Below, one piece after another: positions 36,174-48,101 of a stretch of 64,000 nt of DNA. Numbering within the stretch: position 1 is the stretch's first letter; each line of letters opens with the position of its first letter. The position numbers and the translations under genes were made by a program. Location: positions 930,001 through 994,000 of the forward strand of contig JASVEC010000010.1 of assembly GCA_030770535.1 (NCBI GenBank). Reading direction: 5' to 3'. The DNA is from Batkoa obscura. Taxonomy: Eukaryota > Entomophthoromycota > Entomophthoromycetes > Entomophthorales > Batkoaceae. The notes under the pieces were generated by a model. That model was not told the DNA's origin. It did not search any database and worked only from the letters and a program-made list of their open reading frames with translations.

Positions 36174-37814
36174 AATTCTTCCTTTAAGAATCAATATTTT
36201 GGCAGAATTTTATACACAAATCTTTAAAACAATAACTAAACTTTTTACAAAATAGTTGGAACAACTGTAAGTAAGCTCTTATTCCTCTTGAAATGGTGAG
36301 GTGCCAAGTGTTTTATTAGATAAAACGAAGGTTGAATACTTAAGTTAGAGAGCTTAAGGTACAAAAGTTTTATAAGGGGATATCTAGTAATATAGGAATC
36401 AGGTTCAAGGATTACCTATCTTTAAAAGAATTAGAGGGGCAAGATTATATCTATCCCACTTCTATTCTTCAGATATATATCCGCATAACGACGAGGGCGT
36501 TTTTAAATGATTTAATTTTTGATTGTTATCAATTAAGGATTTTCTAATGAAGTGTTATTTCAAAAGTAGCCAGTTTTAATAAAATCACTGTGGTGGTGGA
36601 GTTTGCAGCATTTAAGTATTTTGCTCAAAAGTGATTGTCTTTAAAAATAAGAAATATGAGTGTTGTAACTAAAAAATCATCCATGTTTTAGTCTAAATAT
36701 ACAATCGCTTTTATATATAACTTTACAACTTCAGATTGATTTTATATTAGCAGTCCAGCTGGTTCACTTCAAATCGGAAATAATAGTAATGCTTTTTAAA
36801 GCCACCTATTTGGTTGGTTGATTTTGTTTAATTAACAATTTGGATTGAAGTTTATAATGTTAAAACTAAAAGATTAATTAAAAAGAAATCTAAAACTGGT
36901 ATATTACCCGTTTTGATTATTGCTACTGCTAATATCTCTTTCTTATATTGGTGATGTTAAATTTCGATTATTTAAAGGCATTTTAAAACAATAGAAAACT
37001 AAAAGGTTTAGGAATTTTCAATCTTCACCTTTTAAAAATTTGGTACAAAAATATTTTAGCAGTAAAATTAAGATAATAAGAGAAAAAATAGTAAGTTAAT
37101 TTATAAGCTATGTTTTATTAAAATATGGGGAAAATTATTAATTGAAAAATTTTAACCGAATTCTAGAATTTCGGCTTAATTTTTTTAAAACAAGCTGTTT
37201 TTATTTTCAACTTGGATGATTGAGTCAGCTGCAATTGAAAATTAGCAATTTTTTGGCTTATTTTTTCAAAAGTTATAATTGGACAACTTCAGTTAAAAAT
37301 GAATCAATTTAAAAGGGACTATGCCTAGGTAAGTTAAGTTTAAATGGCACCTAAAAAAATGGAACAAAGCCCCAGAAATTATGTCAAATGGTTAAAAATA
37401 AGCACAACTAAATTGACTATTCTCTTATGAATTAATTTAATTCCGAACATAAATTTCTTTTTATCATTTACAATGTCTATCCTTCCTACAAAGTTAATTA
37501 TCTAATAAAGTGTTTTATAGCTTATATTTTGTTTGTATGAGGTATAAATGCCTTGGTTGCAATTGAATACTATAAATGGTGATAGTCAGGTTCATTATTA
37601 GATAGTGTATAGATTTTTAGTACGTTAGTACTTTAATTTCTTTTTAAAAGACTTATTATCACTAATAGGGAATTTGATCTAAATAATTTGAGAATAATTA
37701 ATTAATTTTATAAATCATTAGTACCATGTTAATGTTCATGAAAGTAATAACTATTTAAAAAAAAGCTCATTTACCAATACTATTTTCTTTTATCCTAATT
37801 TACTACATTCTTAA
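36174..37814. other. Intergenic upstream of receptor G5
   Basis: About 1.6 kb with no accepted gene. 36280-36500 is less AT-rich than its surroundings but shows no open frame or RNA fold I can name. Confidence 0.45.
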
Positions 37815-38385
37815 ATGATAAACGAAAATCCCTATGGTAATATATCAGCACCTGTTGGCATAGCGTCTATAATAACCAATATCATCCTTCTTTATTTAGC
37901 AACAAAGATAAAGGAACCTACACGAGATTTAAAATTAGTGATGTTAATAGCATCTATTGAACTTTTGGCTCCTTTGGTTTCAATATCTGATATAGCAGCT
38001 ACGGTAATGAGAGAAGAAGATGCAGTCAATGATCCTAAATTATGTCAATACTTAGGCTTATTTACAATCTTATTGATATTATGTCAGTTTATTGTTTCTG
38101 CTTTTCTAGCATTAGAAAGGTTAAATATTGTTGTTAAAATTAGATACATGAGATATATATTTTATATCAGGGATTTTATCATCATTTCATCTAGTGATCA
38201 ATATACTAGCTGTTAGTTTTCGAATTCCTTCCACAAACTGCAAAGTTAGTTTGTTTGATATATCCCGAAACTTCATTGATCTCAAGTATAGCATTTTATC
38301 ATTTTTATAACTATCTCATTTACAAGTTTAATAATAATAATAGCTTGCTATATAAAGCTAGGTTATTATCTAAATTTGGTATCAG
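37815..38385 (+). pseudogene. Class A-like receptor, copy G5 (truncated)
   Basis: Starts MINENPYGNISAPVGIASII and is in frame through helix 3 (DDAVNDPKLCQYLGL-type loop, ALERLNIVVKI) to about 38155. It then continues in shifted frames through the helix 4-5 region (FLPQTAK, SLICLIYPETS-like) and stops near 38385, where sequence resembling the 3' part of the local transposon begins. Helices 6-7 are absent. Confidence 0.8.
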
Positions 38386-38415
38386 ATGAATAAATTACTT
38401 TAATGTCATAACTAC

Positions 38416-38878
38416 TGTGGAACATCGGTTTATTAGCTTCATGATTGATTATAACATAACAATCACTTAGATTGTCGTGTTCTCGAGTTCAGAGATAATC
38501 AATCCAATGCTCTTAGTTTAATTTGCTATGAGAGTTTCTAGCTTCATCCCAAAGAATACTATCTTCTGGTTTTGACATCTGTATTTGTCAGAGTATAAAA
38601 CAGATTTTAGAACATAGTAGTTCAAGGCTTTTTAACTGAATTATTCCCTGATATTGTATCTTTAATAAAGCCACTAAATCCTTGTGATAATATTCTACGT
38701 AGACTTTATAGTAGTATTGTCTATTTTGTCTGCCTTACATAGTCCGTAGCCTATCACATTGTATGCTATTGTTCATAATTCAAGTCTATCTTAGCCATAT
38801 AAACTAAAACCTTTCGACTTACAGTATAGTCAATTAGGCAATAGCTGCTTTTGACTCCAATTACTGAGTACCAGATTT
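38416..38878 (-). repeat. Left arm of 463-bp inverted repeat
   Basis: Reverse complement of 39828-40291 with at most a few differences. It begins TGTGGAACATCGG and ends GAGTACCAGATTT. The arm corresponds to a transposase fragment. Confidence 0.9.
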
Positions 38879-39095
38879 CACAACATATTAAAATTTTTAA
38901 AAATCTACTTCAAAGTTTAATTATAAAAGTTTGTATTTTATTTTTTATCTTAATAAAAGTTAAAGTTAAATAGCTATATATTTATATGTTATATATCTAT
39001 TAAACATTTTAAAAAAACAAAATAATTAAAATAAATAAAATAAGTCTTTAAACTTTTTTATCTAATTTTAGGCTTTTTAAATTTAACTAATTATA

Positions 39096-39200
39096 CATGG
39101 GAATATATTTTTATGTTTAAGAATTTTGTTAACAATTTTTCCATCCAAATAGCGTTTGAAAGATAGAAAAAGTAATCAAGCCAAAGGGGAGACATCCCCA
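39096..39200 (-). mobile_element. Foldback MITE, copy l (inside T3)
   Basis: CATGGGAATATATTTTTATG at the left and AGACATCCCCA at the right, with AATAGCGTTTGAAAGATAG inside and TA on both sides. Confidence 0.82.
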
Positions 39201-39658
39201 TATTAAGGATTTACAAATTTGAAAACTAAAAGTTTAAATTACCTTTTAAGTAAATTCTGAAACTAATTTGGGCATCCATATATATTAAAAGCTATAATAG
39301 TGTTCATACAACTTAGAATTTAAATACTAAAAATTTAATTATAACTTTACTTATTGATTTTAAAATATTTTAACTTATTTAACAATATCATAAAACATTT
39401 ACAAAATATTATGCTAATATCACTTTTTAGGTTTTAATTATAAAGGTATTTTGTTTATATATATGTATATTAGTTTGATTTTTGGGCTATAAAACACAAA
39501 AATTATTTTTAATATATTATTGAATTTAGCTATCAAATGGTTTGCTGAACCACCCATAGATTTGTTGCTAAAAATTATTCAAATAAATAATTCCCACAAG
39601 GACAATAATAATAAAATATTTTACCGTTAATAATAAGATAGAATATAGATTTAACAAA

Positions 39659-39761
39659 TGGAGGTGGATATTTTTGCTTAAGAATTTTTACCAGCAGTCT
39701 TTCTGCTCAAATAGCACTTAAAAGGCGGAAAAAGTAATGAAGTCAAAAAAAACACTCCCAT
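39659..39761 (-). mobile_element. Foldback MITE, copy m (inside inverted-repeat spacer)
   Basis: TGGAGGTGGATATTTTTG at the left and AAAAAACACTCCCA then TA at the right, with AATAGCACTTAAAAGGCGG in the middle. Confidence 0.82.
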
Positions 39762-39827
39762 ATGATAACTAAATAGATTGTGTAAAATAAATAAACTATA
39801 TCATTAATAAGCTATACAAAAAACTGC

Positions 39828-40291
39828 AAAATCTGGTACTCAGTAATTGGAGTCAAAAGCAGCTATTGCCTAATTGACTATACTGTAAGTCGAAAGGTTT
39901 TAGTTTATATGGCTAAGATAGACTTGAATTATGAACAATAGCATACAATGTGATAGGCTACGGACTATGTAAGGCAGACAAAATAGACAATACTACTATA
40001 AAGTCTACGTAGAATATTATCACAAGGATTTAGTGGCTTTATTAAAGATACAATATCAGGGAATAATTCAGTTAAAAAGCCTTGAACTACTATGTTCTAA
40101 AATCTGTTTTATACTCTGACAAATACAGATGTCAAAACCAGAAGATAGTATTCTTTGGGATGAAGCTAGAAACTCTCATAGCAAATTAAACTAAGAGCAT
40201 TGGATTGATTATCTCTGAACTCGAGAACACGACAATCTAAGTGATTGTTATGTTATAATCAATCATGAAGCTAATAAACCGATGTTTCACA
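39828..40291 (+). repeat. Right arm of 463-bp inverted repeat (transposase fragment T4)
   Basis: Plus-orientation copy of the same transposase fragment as 38416-38878, separated by a ~950-bp spacer holding the T3 leader and two MITEs. It contains frame-broken coding traces such as MSKPEDSILWDEARNSHSKL. Confidence 0.88.
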
Positions 40292-40396
40292 TATAACAAT
40301 ATTTTTTTAAAAATATTTGGCAATAATCTTTAGCAATATAAACAGTTTAGTCTTTATTTTTACTTAATTAATTATGGTAGTTGTATTTTAGTATTT

Positions 40397-42890
40397 GGGG
40401 TTGTCTGAATTAGTTTCATTATTTTATCCAATTTTTGAAAAATTTTGTATTTTAAAAACTTCGCTTAAAATTCTATAAAATCACATCTTTTATTAAAACA
40501 AAAGTACCCAAACACAGTTCTAAATCATTCTATTATAGCTCATACTGTAAGTTAGTTGAATTTCTACTAGATCTTAAATACATGTTCTTATAAAGCTTAA
40601 TTGAGAAATATTTATTATCAACTGCTTTATAACCAACATCGTAGATTTATTATCAAATAAATAAACTATTTTAATGTTATAATTACATTATTAATATATT
40701 GCCAAGTTAATAAATAGCTGCATGGGAGGGAGTGGTTAGCCCCAAAACTATAATTAACCATCCCTATATAGTACAAGTAATAATAGTTTTTACATATTAT
40801 TACAGTTACTTGTTCTTTGACTATTTATTAACTTAGCTATTAACAACTTAAGTAATCTTAACATTTAACAATCTATTTCTATCATTCAACAAACTACTTA
40901 CTTGCTTAGTAAATATCGAAATTTTTAAATTCTCTGTTATCTTCGTAAGGTAAGCTGGGATCGATCTTTTAATTTTTCTGTTTTCTATAGACTCTATAAC
41001 TTTAATTGGAACTATATCGCTTTTTTTTGATGTATCAGATACTGGATAACAATGTAGTTTATTGTTATGTTTAATAAAGTGTAAATACTTCTTAATGCCC
41101 TGGATCTCTATTGTTCTTTTTGTATTTTTGTTTCTTTTATACTTTTTAAAAATTATATCTGTTTTCCCATTATTAATAGTCAAGTTATTAATTTTATTAT
41201 GCTCGCAAATAAAAGCCTCAAATCTTGAAATTAATTGATCGATATCTTCTATTTTACCTAACGCTTCAAAAGTACTTTTCCATTTTGAAAGGTTTCCAAA
41301 TCCAAAATCCATCAACTATACTTTTTCCATGATGCTCAGCAAAAAAATTAAGATTAACATCCAAACTACTATTTATTTTATGAATTTCTTTAAACATATA
41401 GTGTAGAAACTCTTGGGATCTAAAATGATTTCCTGTATCTGCCCATATATTAATTTTTGTAAACTTTTTAAATAGAAGCTCTGTAGAGATCAAATTGATT
41501 AAACAATCTCCTGCATATGCTGAATCATGATTCAATATTTCAGATAAATAATCAAAGTAAACTTTGCCTATTGTTTTATCATCTTTTAAATATAATACAC
41601 CAAAGCCTAATACTGATATAGCTTGTTTATTATAATGATCTAGATTTATTGAATCTGGTCTTGTTCCTATTTCCATGTTTTGTTTAAAATCTAAAACTAT
41701 TATACAACTTTTGTTATTTAATTTTTTAATAGTTTCATTAAATGTGTTTTTTTGAGTATCAACACAGAATTTGTGTAATTTGTATAATTTTTCTTCTTCG
41801 TTGAAAATTTCTTCTATCCCTGCTTTGTTTTTTGCTGTATTTATTTTATTTTCAAATAACTTTTTTCTAACTGTATACTGGGTACATATATTACATAGAT
41901 CCGTTTTTCTTGCTGGATTTTTGAAATTAGTTGGTATATATTTAAAGAACGTTGACCTAGCTACTGCTTTATCTCTTAGATCATTCAAATATTTACTATA
42001 TATCATTCTTCTACTTTTATTTAATATATATATCATCTGATGAATATTTACTATCATTATTTTTTTTATTAAATCTTGATGAAATAGTTGAATCATTTAG
42101 TAAATATTGTATGATAGTTTCAATTTGGTCATCTTTAATTTTTTTGTATTTTTAATAATAGGTTTTAATGTTGATATTTGATTATTATTACTTGTTTTTG
42201 AATAATCATATTGATTTTTATTTATATTAAACCCAAAACTCTTATATTCATCAAAAGAATATACTGAAACTATAGTTGATAATAACGCTACTTGCTGATT
42301 TTTGTTTCCTGTTTCCCTCAAAGCACTAATTTTATACATTACTTGATTAAGTTTATTATTGTTGATAGTAAACTTTGATAAATATATCTTTTCTTTGTTT
42401 TGTTTTATTATAAAATTCCATAAACCTTGGGTTGTTATAAGTAGCTCTTAAAATTGATGTAAATGAATTACAATGTTTATATTGTGTACTCCTCCCTATT
42501 GTATTGAAATTTTCAAAAATTCCATTTCGAAGTTTAGTTATGAAAGTTTGCATTTTATTTTTATTTCAACAAAAATAAAGTCAAATAAAGTCAAATAAAG
42601 TCAAATAAAGTCAAATAACTGTATTTATATAATTATGTATTTATATAATTATATAATCATATAGTTGTATATTATATATCTGTTAAATATCTAACAGAAC
42701 TAACATAAAATATATATTAGTTAGGAAAATTAGCTACTTAAGAAAAGAAAACAATTAAAATAAGTTTTAAATAGAGACATTTAATTTTAGGCTTTTTAGA
42801 TTTAACCATTATATTGAACACAAACTTGAAATTTTAAATATTAATTTTGGATTAATTTAAGTAGATTCTGAAACCAATTAGGACAGCCCC
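40397..42890 (-). mobile_element. DNA transposon, copy T2 (both ends present)
   Basis: A 2494-bp element. The left end GGGGTTGTCTGAATTAG and the inverted right end GGGGCTGTCCTAATTGG agree at 18 of the first 22 positions. ATTT flanks both sides (40393-40396 and 42891-42894), a likely 4-bp target duplication. The minus-strand transposase is spread over frames 42553-42356, 42339-42097, 42096-41266 and 41315-40848, so at least three frame breaks. Candidate catalytic and structural motifs: CNIC (a zinc-knuckle-like Cys pair after TFFKYIPTNFKNPARKTDL), IIVLDFKQN, INIWADTGNHFRSQEF, and FFAEHHGKSIVDG. The two Asp-bearing motifs and HGK..DG suggest an RNase H-like transposase, but I cannot assign a superfamily. 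It inserted into receptor copy G6. Four tandem TCAAATAAAG units (42577-42616) lie in its leader. Confidence 0.78.
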
Positions 42891-42894
42891 ATTT

Positions 42895-43830
42895 GTAGTC
42901 ACCAGTATCATTCTTCTCTATCTAGCAATAAGAATAAATAAACATATACAAGGTTTGAAATTAGTCATATTAATAGTAATCATTGGTCTTATGGTACCTT
43001 TAGTTTGGATATCTGGCATAATATATATACTAATAAGAGAAGACGATGTTGTTGATAATTCTAGTTCATATCAATATTTAGGGTTTTTTACAGTTTCATT
43101 CCTTTTTTATCAATTTATCGTTTCTGCCTTCTTGACGTTGGAAAGATTAAATATTGCCATCAAAATCAACTCCATTAGATATATTTATACTAAAGGTTTT
43201 ATCAATAGTGTTTCATCCAGTATTATATATTTTTTTAGTTACTAAGTGGGGATGTATTTTTGCGTTTAAGAATTTTACCAGCAAATTTTCCATTCAAATA
43301 GCGCTTAAAAAATGGAAAAAGCAATGAAGCCAAAAAGCACCCCCAAGTTCAAATTTTATCTATAAATTGCAAAGTCGGCTTGTTTGATATATCCTAAAAC
43401 TTCATTGGTCAAGTATACCATTTTATCATTTTACTACAATTTCATTTATAAGTTTATTAATGATAATGGCCTGTTATATAAAATCGGATTATTCTCCAAG
43501 TAGCTTACACTCAATTTTTAGTCTTTGATAATTAAAAACAAGCTTTGATGTGGCAAAAAAATCAAGAAGCTCATTAAGAATTTATTTTACTATCTCTCTT
43601 TACTCTGTCTGCATGCTTTCAGATCTTTTTTTCTATTTACTTGATTGACCACTTGATTAGTTACAGATCTATTTTAATTTTAATATGAGCTTGGTGCCAT
43701 TGCTGCTATTTTGATTGCTTTGGATTTCTTGTGTAACTCAACTCTACTTTAGTGCTTACAACGTATATTTTGGTAAATTAAGAACCTGTATCAAAGTAGA
43801 AAAGTTCAAGCAACAGCATTTCAAATCTGT
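42895..43830 (+). pseudogene. Class A-like receptor, copy G6 (5' lost to T2, MITE inserted)
   Basis: Begins inside helix 1, directly after the T2 terminus, and runs in frame through helices 2-4 (LKLVILIVIIGLMVPLVWI, FLTLERLNIAIKI) to 43245. It is interrupted by a MITE at 43247-43345 and continues in broken frames through helices 5-7 (SLYSVCML-like, FLCNSTLL-like, ending near 43830). No N-terminal MINENP segment is seen left of T2, so the 5' end was probably deleted. Confidence 0.75.
43247..43345 (-). mobile_element. Foldback MITE, copy n (inside receptor G6)
   Basis: TGGGGATGTATTTTTGCG at the left and AAAAGCACCCCCA at the right, with AATAGCGCTTAAAAAATGG inside. Confidence 0.85.
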
Positions 43831-44033
43831 ATAAATAAACGAATTAATACAAAAGAAATAGAAATTTAAAATACACGACATCAATAGTTAAATGAAAGGT
43901 AAAATGTTGATTCTACCATAATTCTATTTTCAATTTCTTTGATATCAATTGTTTATTTCAGTCAATACAACCTTGTTTGCTTTCTAATATGTTTAACTTT
44001 ATGGTTTATTTTACCAAAATATTTGACGACGTA

Positions 44034-44132
44034 TGGGGATGTATTCTTGTTTAAGAATTTTACTAACACTTTTTCCGCTCAAATAGTGCTTAAAAAATAG
44101 AAAAAGTGGTGAAGCCAAAAAATACATCACCA
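44034..44132 (-). mobile_element. Foldback MITE, copy o
   Basis: TGGGGATGTATTCTTG at the left and AAATACATCACCA at the right, both next to TA. Confidence 0.85.
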
Positions 44133-44676
44133 TAATAGCTGCTGCAGCAATTTTATTACAGCCTAACTTGCCTTTGATCTTTAGAGCTAGTGTTTATTTG
44201 ACATTTTTCATGTGTAATTTGTTATCCAAATCTAATAATTTTTTTCTTAAATGAATAGTCAACTAAGATGTAATAGAGTTTTAGCGGCTATAGCATCATT
44301 GATCTTTCTTGCTTAATATCAATTTTCCGATAGCGCGTGGTTTCAAGTTTATTTAGTTTAAAAATGTCTAATAAATCCTATATTAACAGTTAGAATATAA
44401 TAGCAAGTAAAAGCTAATAAATTCTCGAAACCTGGTAAAGTGTTGTACTTCAAGTGTAATATTTGCATAAATTATTTTGAAACTTAAGCCAAAGTTTGTT
44501 TTAACCAAAAGATTTTCCCAAAAAAGCATGGTGACTATTTTTTGTTAGAACCTAAATTAACCGCACAATTTTTTAGTTTTAGAAGCCAAATTATGCTTCT
44601 ATTTAATGGACCAATCATCAGGATGGTAACTTGGGGTATAATATAATGTTTTTTCATAGTTATGTTTTAAGTTTTA
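44133..44676. other. Intergenic upstream of APP1 copy A
   Basis: AT-rich; would carry the promoter of the phosphatase gene. Nothing else recognised. Confidence 0.5.
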
Positions 44677-46510
44677 ATGATTAAAAAGCTGGTACCAGTT
44701 AAAAATCCAGAATCAATGTCGTCTTTATTTTTCAGTAAAAGGAATACTAAAAAAAGTACATTAAGAGGAAACAGTGGAGACAGCTTGGGGTCAGTAACTT
44801 CAGATAATTCAAATGACGATAGTTTCACTAGCTTTCTATGGAATTATGCTTGGTAGTACTAATAAATCAGATATCGTAATTGACACATAATTGTTGTCTT
44901 TTCCCTTCTTATGGTGTTAAGGTTGGTAGTGGCAGGGACTCATATTGGAATATTAAAATCAAAGGTCGAGCTTTTAATAGACCAAAGCCCACTCGCAGTC
45001 ATAAGTTAGCTTTAGCTTTAGCTAGAAAGGTAGTTGGAATAACTAAAGAAGATGTGGAAAATAGGAGCTTAGAAGAAAGATTTGGCTTCTTTCTTGATGC
45101 TAATTCTATCAATTTAACAATGAATATCGATGTACTTGGATTAACTTGTACAAATACAATGGAAATATCTACTGAACCAATATTTACGGAAGAGCCTGAA
45201 GACGACATCCTTGCTTTTGAGTCAAAAACTCTTCCAAAAAAAGTTCGTGAAAGAGAATCAGATAAAAGCAACAAACTTGAACCAGGTTCATTTACTAATA
45301 CATGTGATATGATAAGCAACAATATTATTTCAGGAAATCGAAAGTTAAAAACTCATCCAGTTGAGGTTAAAGATGGACATTTTAATACAGATATACAGGT
45401 TCCAGATGAAATCATACAAACATGGAAAAGCAACATATCAAAGGATCAACCTGACAACATTTTAGTTGTACAAGCTAAGCATTGCAAAACTAGCCCGGGT
45501 GTAACTGGGCAAATCCAGTTACTTGATGAGTATGGAATATCGATTATTAGTGATATTGACGATACCATTAAAGATTCAGGAGTTTATTTAGGTAAAAAGG
45601 TAGTTTTAAGTAATACCTTTTTGTATGATTGTAAAGATGTTACCGGTATGTCTGACGTATATAAATATTGGTGGATCCAAGGAGCCGCTTTTCATTATGT
45701 TTCTAATTCACCATGGCAGCTTTTACCAATGTTAGAAAGATTTTTTTAGGAAACATTCTTTCCATGGATCAGCGCATCTTAAGCTGTTTGATATAAGATC
45801 TCATAAATCCTTTTTTATGAACCTCAAGGAAGTAAAAAAGCTTCCATTTTACAGTTATTTCAAGATTTTCCAAATAGAAAGTTTATTTTAATAGGCGATT
45901 CTGGTGAAATGGATTTAGAGTTATATACCAGTTTAGCAAGGGAGCATCCAGAAAGTGTTGTCAAGATTTTTATAAGAGATATCACTACACCGCTTTTAAA
46001 GAAAAAATCGTCACTTTCTAACTTAGCTAAAAACAATGGTTCTTCGAGTAGTTTATCAAAACTCAAAAGCAGCGTTTCAGGACTAAGGGGAGTGACTAAA
46101 GCAAGGGGCAGTGTATCTAGTTTAAAGGATGCAGTCCATTGGCTTTCAGGTAGACAAGATAAATATCCCACAGTGACACAAAGCCCTAACTGTAGTAGAA
46201 CATCACTTAGCTCTGATGCAGGGTTAGAAACCAAGGTTAACAGTTCGCTTTTCTAGTAGTATTGATACAAATACTTTACCCCTATTCAGCCATTAAGAAG
46301 TGATAGCACTAATAGTTTCAGTAGCACTGATTCTGGAAAATTCGCTTCAAAAGCACTAATAGTTTCAGTAGCACTGATTCTGGAAATTCGCTTCAAAACG
46401 AAGATATGTCAAATTCCATTAATGGTATGCCAAACAATAATCATATCAAACTTAGAATGAAGTTTCAACATCGAGTCAATCAAGCTACCAAAGGATTAAC
46501 TCCCAATTTA
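44677..46510 (+). CDS. APP1: APP1-type phosphatidate phosphatase, copy A (frame broken)
   Basis: Homologue of yeast App1, a Mg2+-dependent phosphatidate phosphatase of the HAD superfamily that acts at cortical actin patches. The likely start is ATG 44677 (MIKKLVPVKNPESMSSLFFS...). An intron or base change lies before the conserved LFPSYGVKVGSGRDSYWNIK at about 44905. The catalytic DxDxT motif is in IISDIDDTIKDSGVYLG (about 45540-45585), followed by WWIQGAAFHYVSNSPWQLLP. The frame then breaks at a T-run just after LPMLER (about 45740) and again nearby. The remainder (FILIGDSGEMDLELYTSLAR, then a Ser-rich tail) is open from about 45909. An internal ~47-bp tandem duplication lies at 46305-46395. 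Copy B carries the unbroken form of this region, so the breaks here may be consensus errors. Confidence 0.7.
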
Positions 46511-48101
46511 TGGCAGGGACTCATATTGGAATATTAAAATCAAAGGTCGAGCTTTTAATAGACCAAAGCCCACTCGCAGTCATAAGTTAGCTTTAGCTTT
46601 AGCTAGAAAGGTAGTTGGAATAACTAAAGAAGATGTGGAAAATAGGAGCTTAGAAGAAAGATTTGGCTTCTTTCTTGATGCTAATTCTATCAATTTAACA
46701 ATGAATATCGATGTACTTGGATTAACTTGTACAAATACAATGGAAATATCTACTGAACCAATATTTACGGAAGAGCCTGAAGACGACATCCTTGCTTTTG
46801 AGTCAAAAACTCTTCCAAAAAAAGTTCGTGAAAGAGAATCAGATAAAAGCAACAAAACTTGAACCAGGTTCATTTACTAATACATGTGATATGATAAGCA
46901 ACAATATTATTTCAGGAAATCGAAAGTTAAAAACTCATCCAGTTGAGGTTAAAGATGGACATTTTAATACAGATATACAGGTTCCAGATGAAATCATACA
47001 AACATGGAAAAGCAACATATCAAAGGATCAACCTGACAACATTTTAGTTGTACAAGCTAAGCATTCCAAAACTAGCCGGGCGTAACTGGGCAAATCCAGT
47101 TACTTGATGAGTATGGAATATCGATTATTAGTGATATTGACGATACCATTAAAGATTCAGGAGTTTATTTAGGTAAAAAGGTAGTTTTAAGTAATACCTT
47201 TTTGTATGATTGTAAAGATGTTACCGGTATGTCTGACGTATATAAATATTGGTGGATCCAAGGAGCCGCTTTTCATTATGTTTCTAATTCACCATGGCAG
47301 CTTTTACCAATGCTAGAAGATTTTTTTAGGAAACATTCTTTCCCATCTGGATCAGCGCATCTTAAGCTGTTTGATATAAGATCTCATAAATCCTTTTTTT
47401 ATGAACCTCAAGGAAGTAAAAAAGCTTCCATTTTACAGTTATTTCAAGATTTTCCAAATAGAAAGTTTATTTTAATAGGCGATTCTGGTGAAATGGATTT
47501 AGAGTTATATACCAGTTTAGCAAGGGAGCATCCAGAAAGTGTTGTCAAGATTTTTATAAGAGATATCACTACACCGCTTTTAAAGAAAAAATCGTCACTT
47601 TCTAACTTAGCTAAAAACAATGGTTCTTCGAGTAGTTTATCAAAACTCAAAAGCAGCGTTTCAGGACTAAGGGGAGTGACTAAAGCAAGGGGCAGTGTAT
47701 CTAGTTTAAAGGATGCAGTCCATTGGCTTTCAGGTAGACAAGATAAATATCCCACAGTGACACAAAGCCCTAACTGTAGTAGAACATCACTTAGTTCTGA
47801 TGCAGGGTTAGAAACCAAGGTTAACAGTTCGCTTTCTAGTAGTATTGATACAAATACTTTACACCCTATTCAGCCATTAAGAAGTGATAGCACTAATAGT
47901 TTCAGTAGCACTGATTCTGGAAATTCGCTTCAAAACGAAGATATGTCAAATTCCATTAATGGTATGCCAAACAATAATCATATCAAACTTAGAATGAAGT
48001 TTCAACATCGAGTCAATCAAGCTACCAAAGGATTAACTCCCAATTTAGTCACCCTCTTTGAATCGCCAAATCAATTATTAGAATCGTTAAAGCCTCTTTG
48101 A
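46511..48101 (+). pseudogene. APP1-type phosphatidate phosphatase, copy B (tandem partial duplicate)
   Basis: Starts abruptly at TGGCAGGGACTC, the same sequence as 44930, directly after copy A's CCCAATTTA. It is a 1.58-kb head-to-tail duplicate lacking the first exon. It differs from A by scattered substitutions and homopolymer changes: at 46857 it has an extra A (frame lost), and at 47084 one G fewer. From about 47100 on it is open and intact where A is broken: FRKHSFPSGSAHLKLFDIRS, FILIGDSGEMDLELYTSLAR, to the stop at 48101 after ESPNQLLESLKPL. A ~30-bp segment is repeated again at 48050-48120. The sum of A and B describes one complete gene, which raises the question of misassembly. Confidence 0.7.

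Larger units (their letters stand above)
38386..39277 (-). mobile_element. Degenerate transposon copy T3 with internal deletion
   Basis: Minus-orientation relic of the same family as T1/T2. 38386-38415 resembles T2 near 40660-40690. 38416-38878 translates (minus, several frames) to IDLNYEQ, AYNVIGYGL and KVYVEYYHKDL, echoing the T2 transposase INLDHYNKQAISVLGFG and GKVYFDYLSEIL. 38910-39277 matches the T2 5' leader and right terminus (TTTTAGGCTTTTTA..., ...CTGAAACTAATTTG). A MITE (copy l) sits in the leader. Confidence 0.65.

Noticed and set aside
38416-40291. The inverted repeat as terminal repeats of one large transposon
   Set aside because: The arms are internal transposase fragments and no direct duplication flanks the outer ends.
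45860-47818. Minus-strand Ser/Leu-rich frames opposite APP1 copies
   Set aside because: Antisense shadows of the Ser-rich coding strand, present in both copies.
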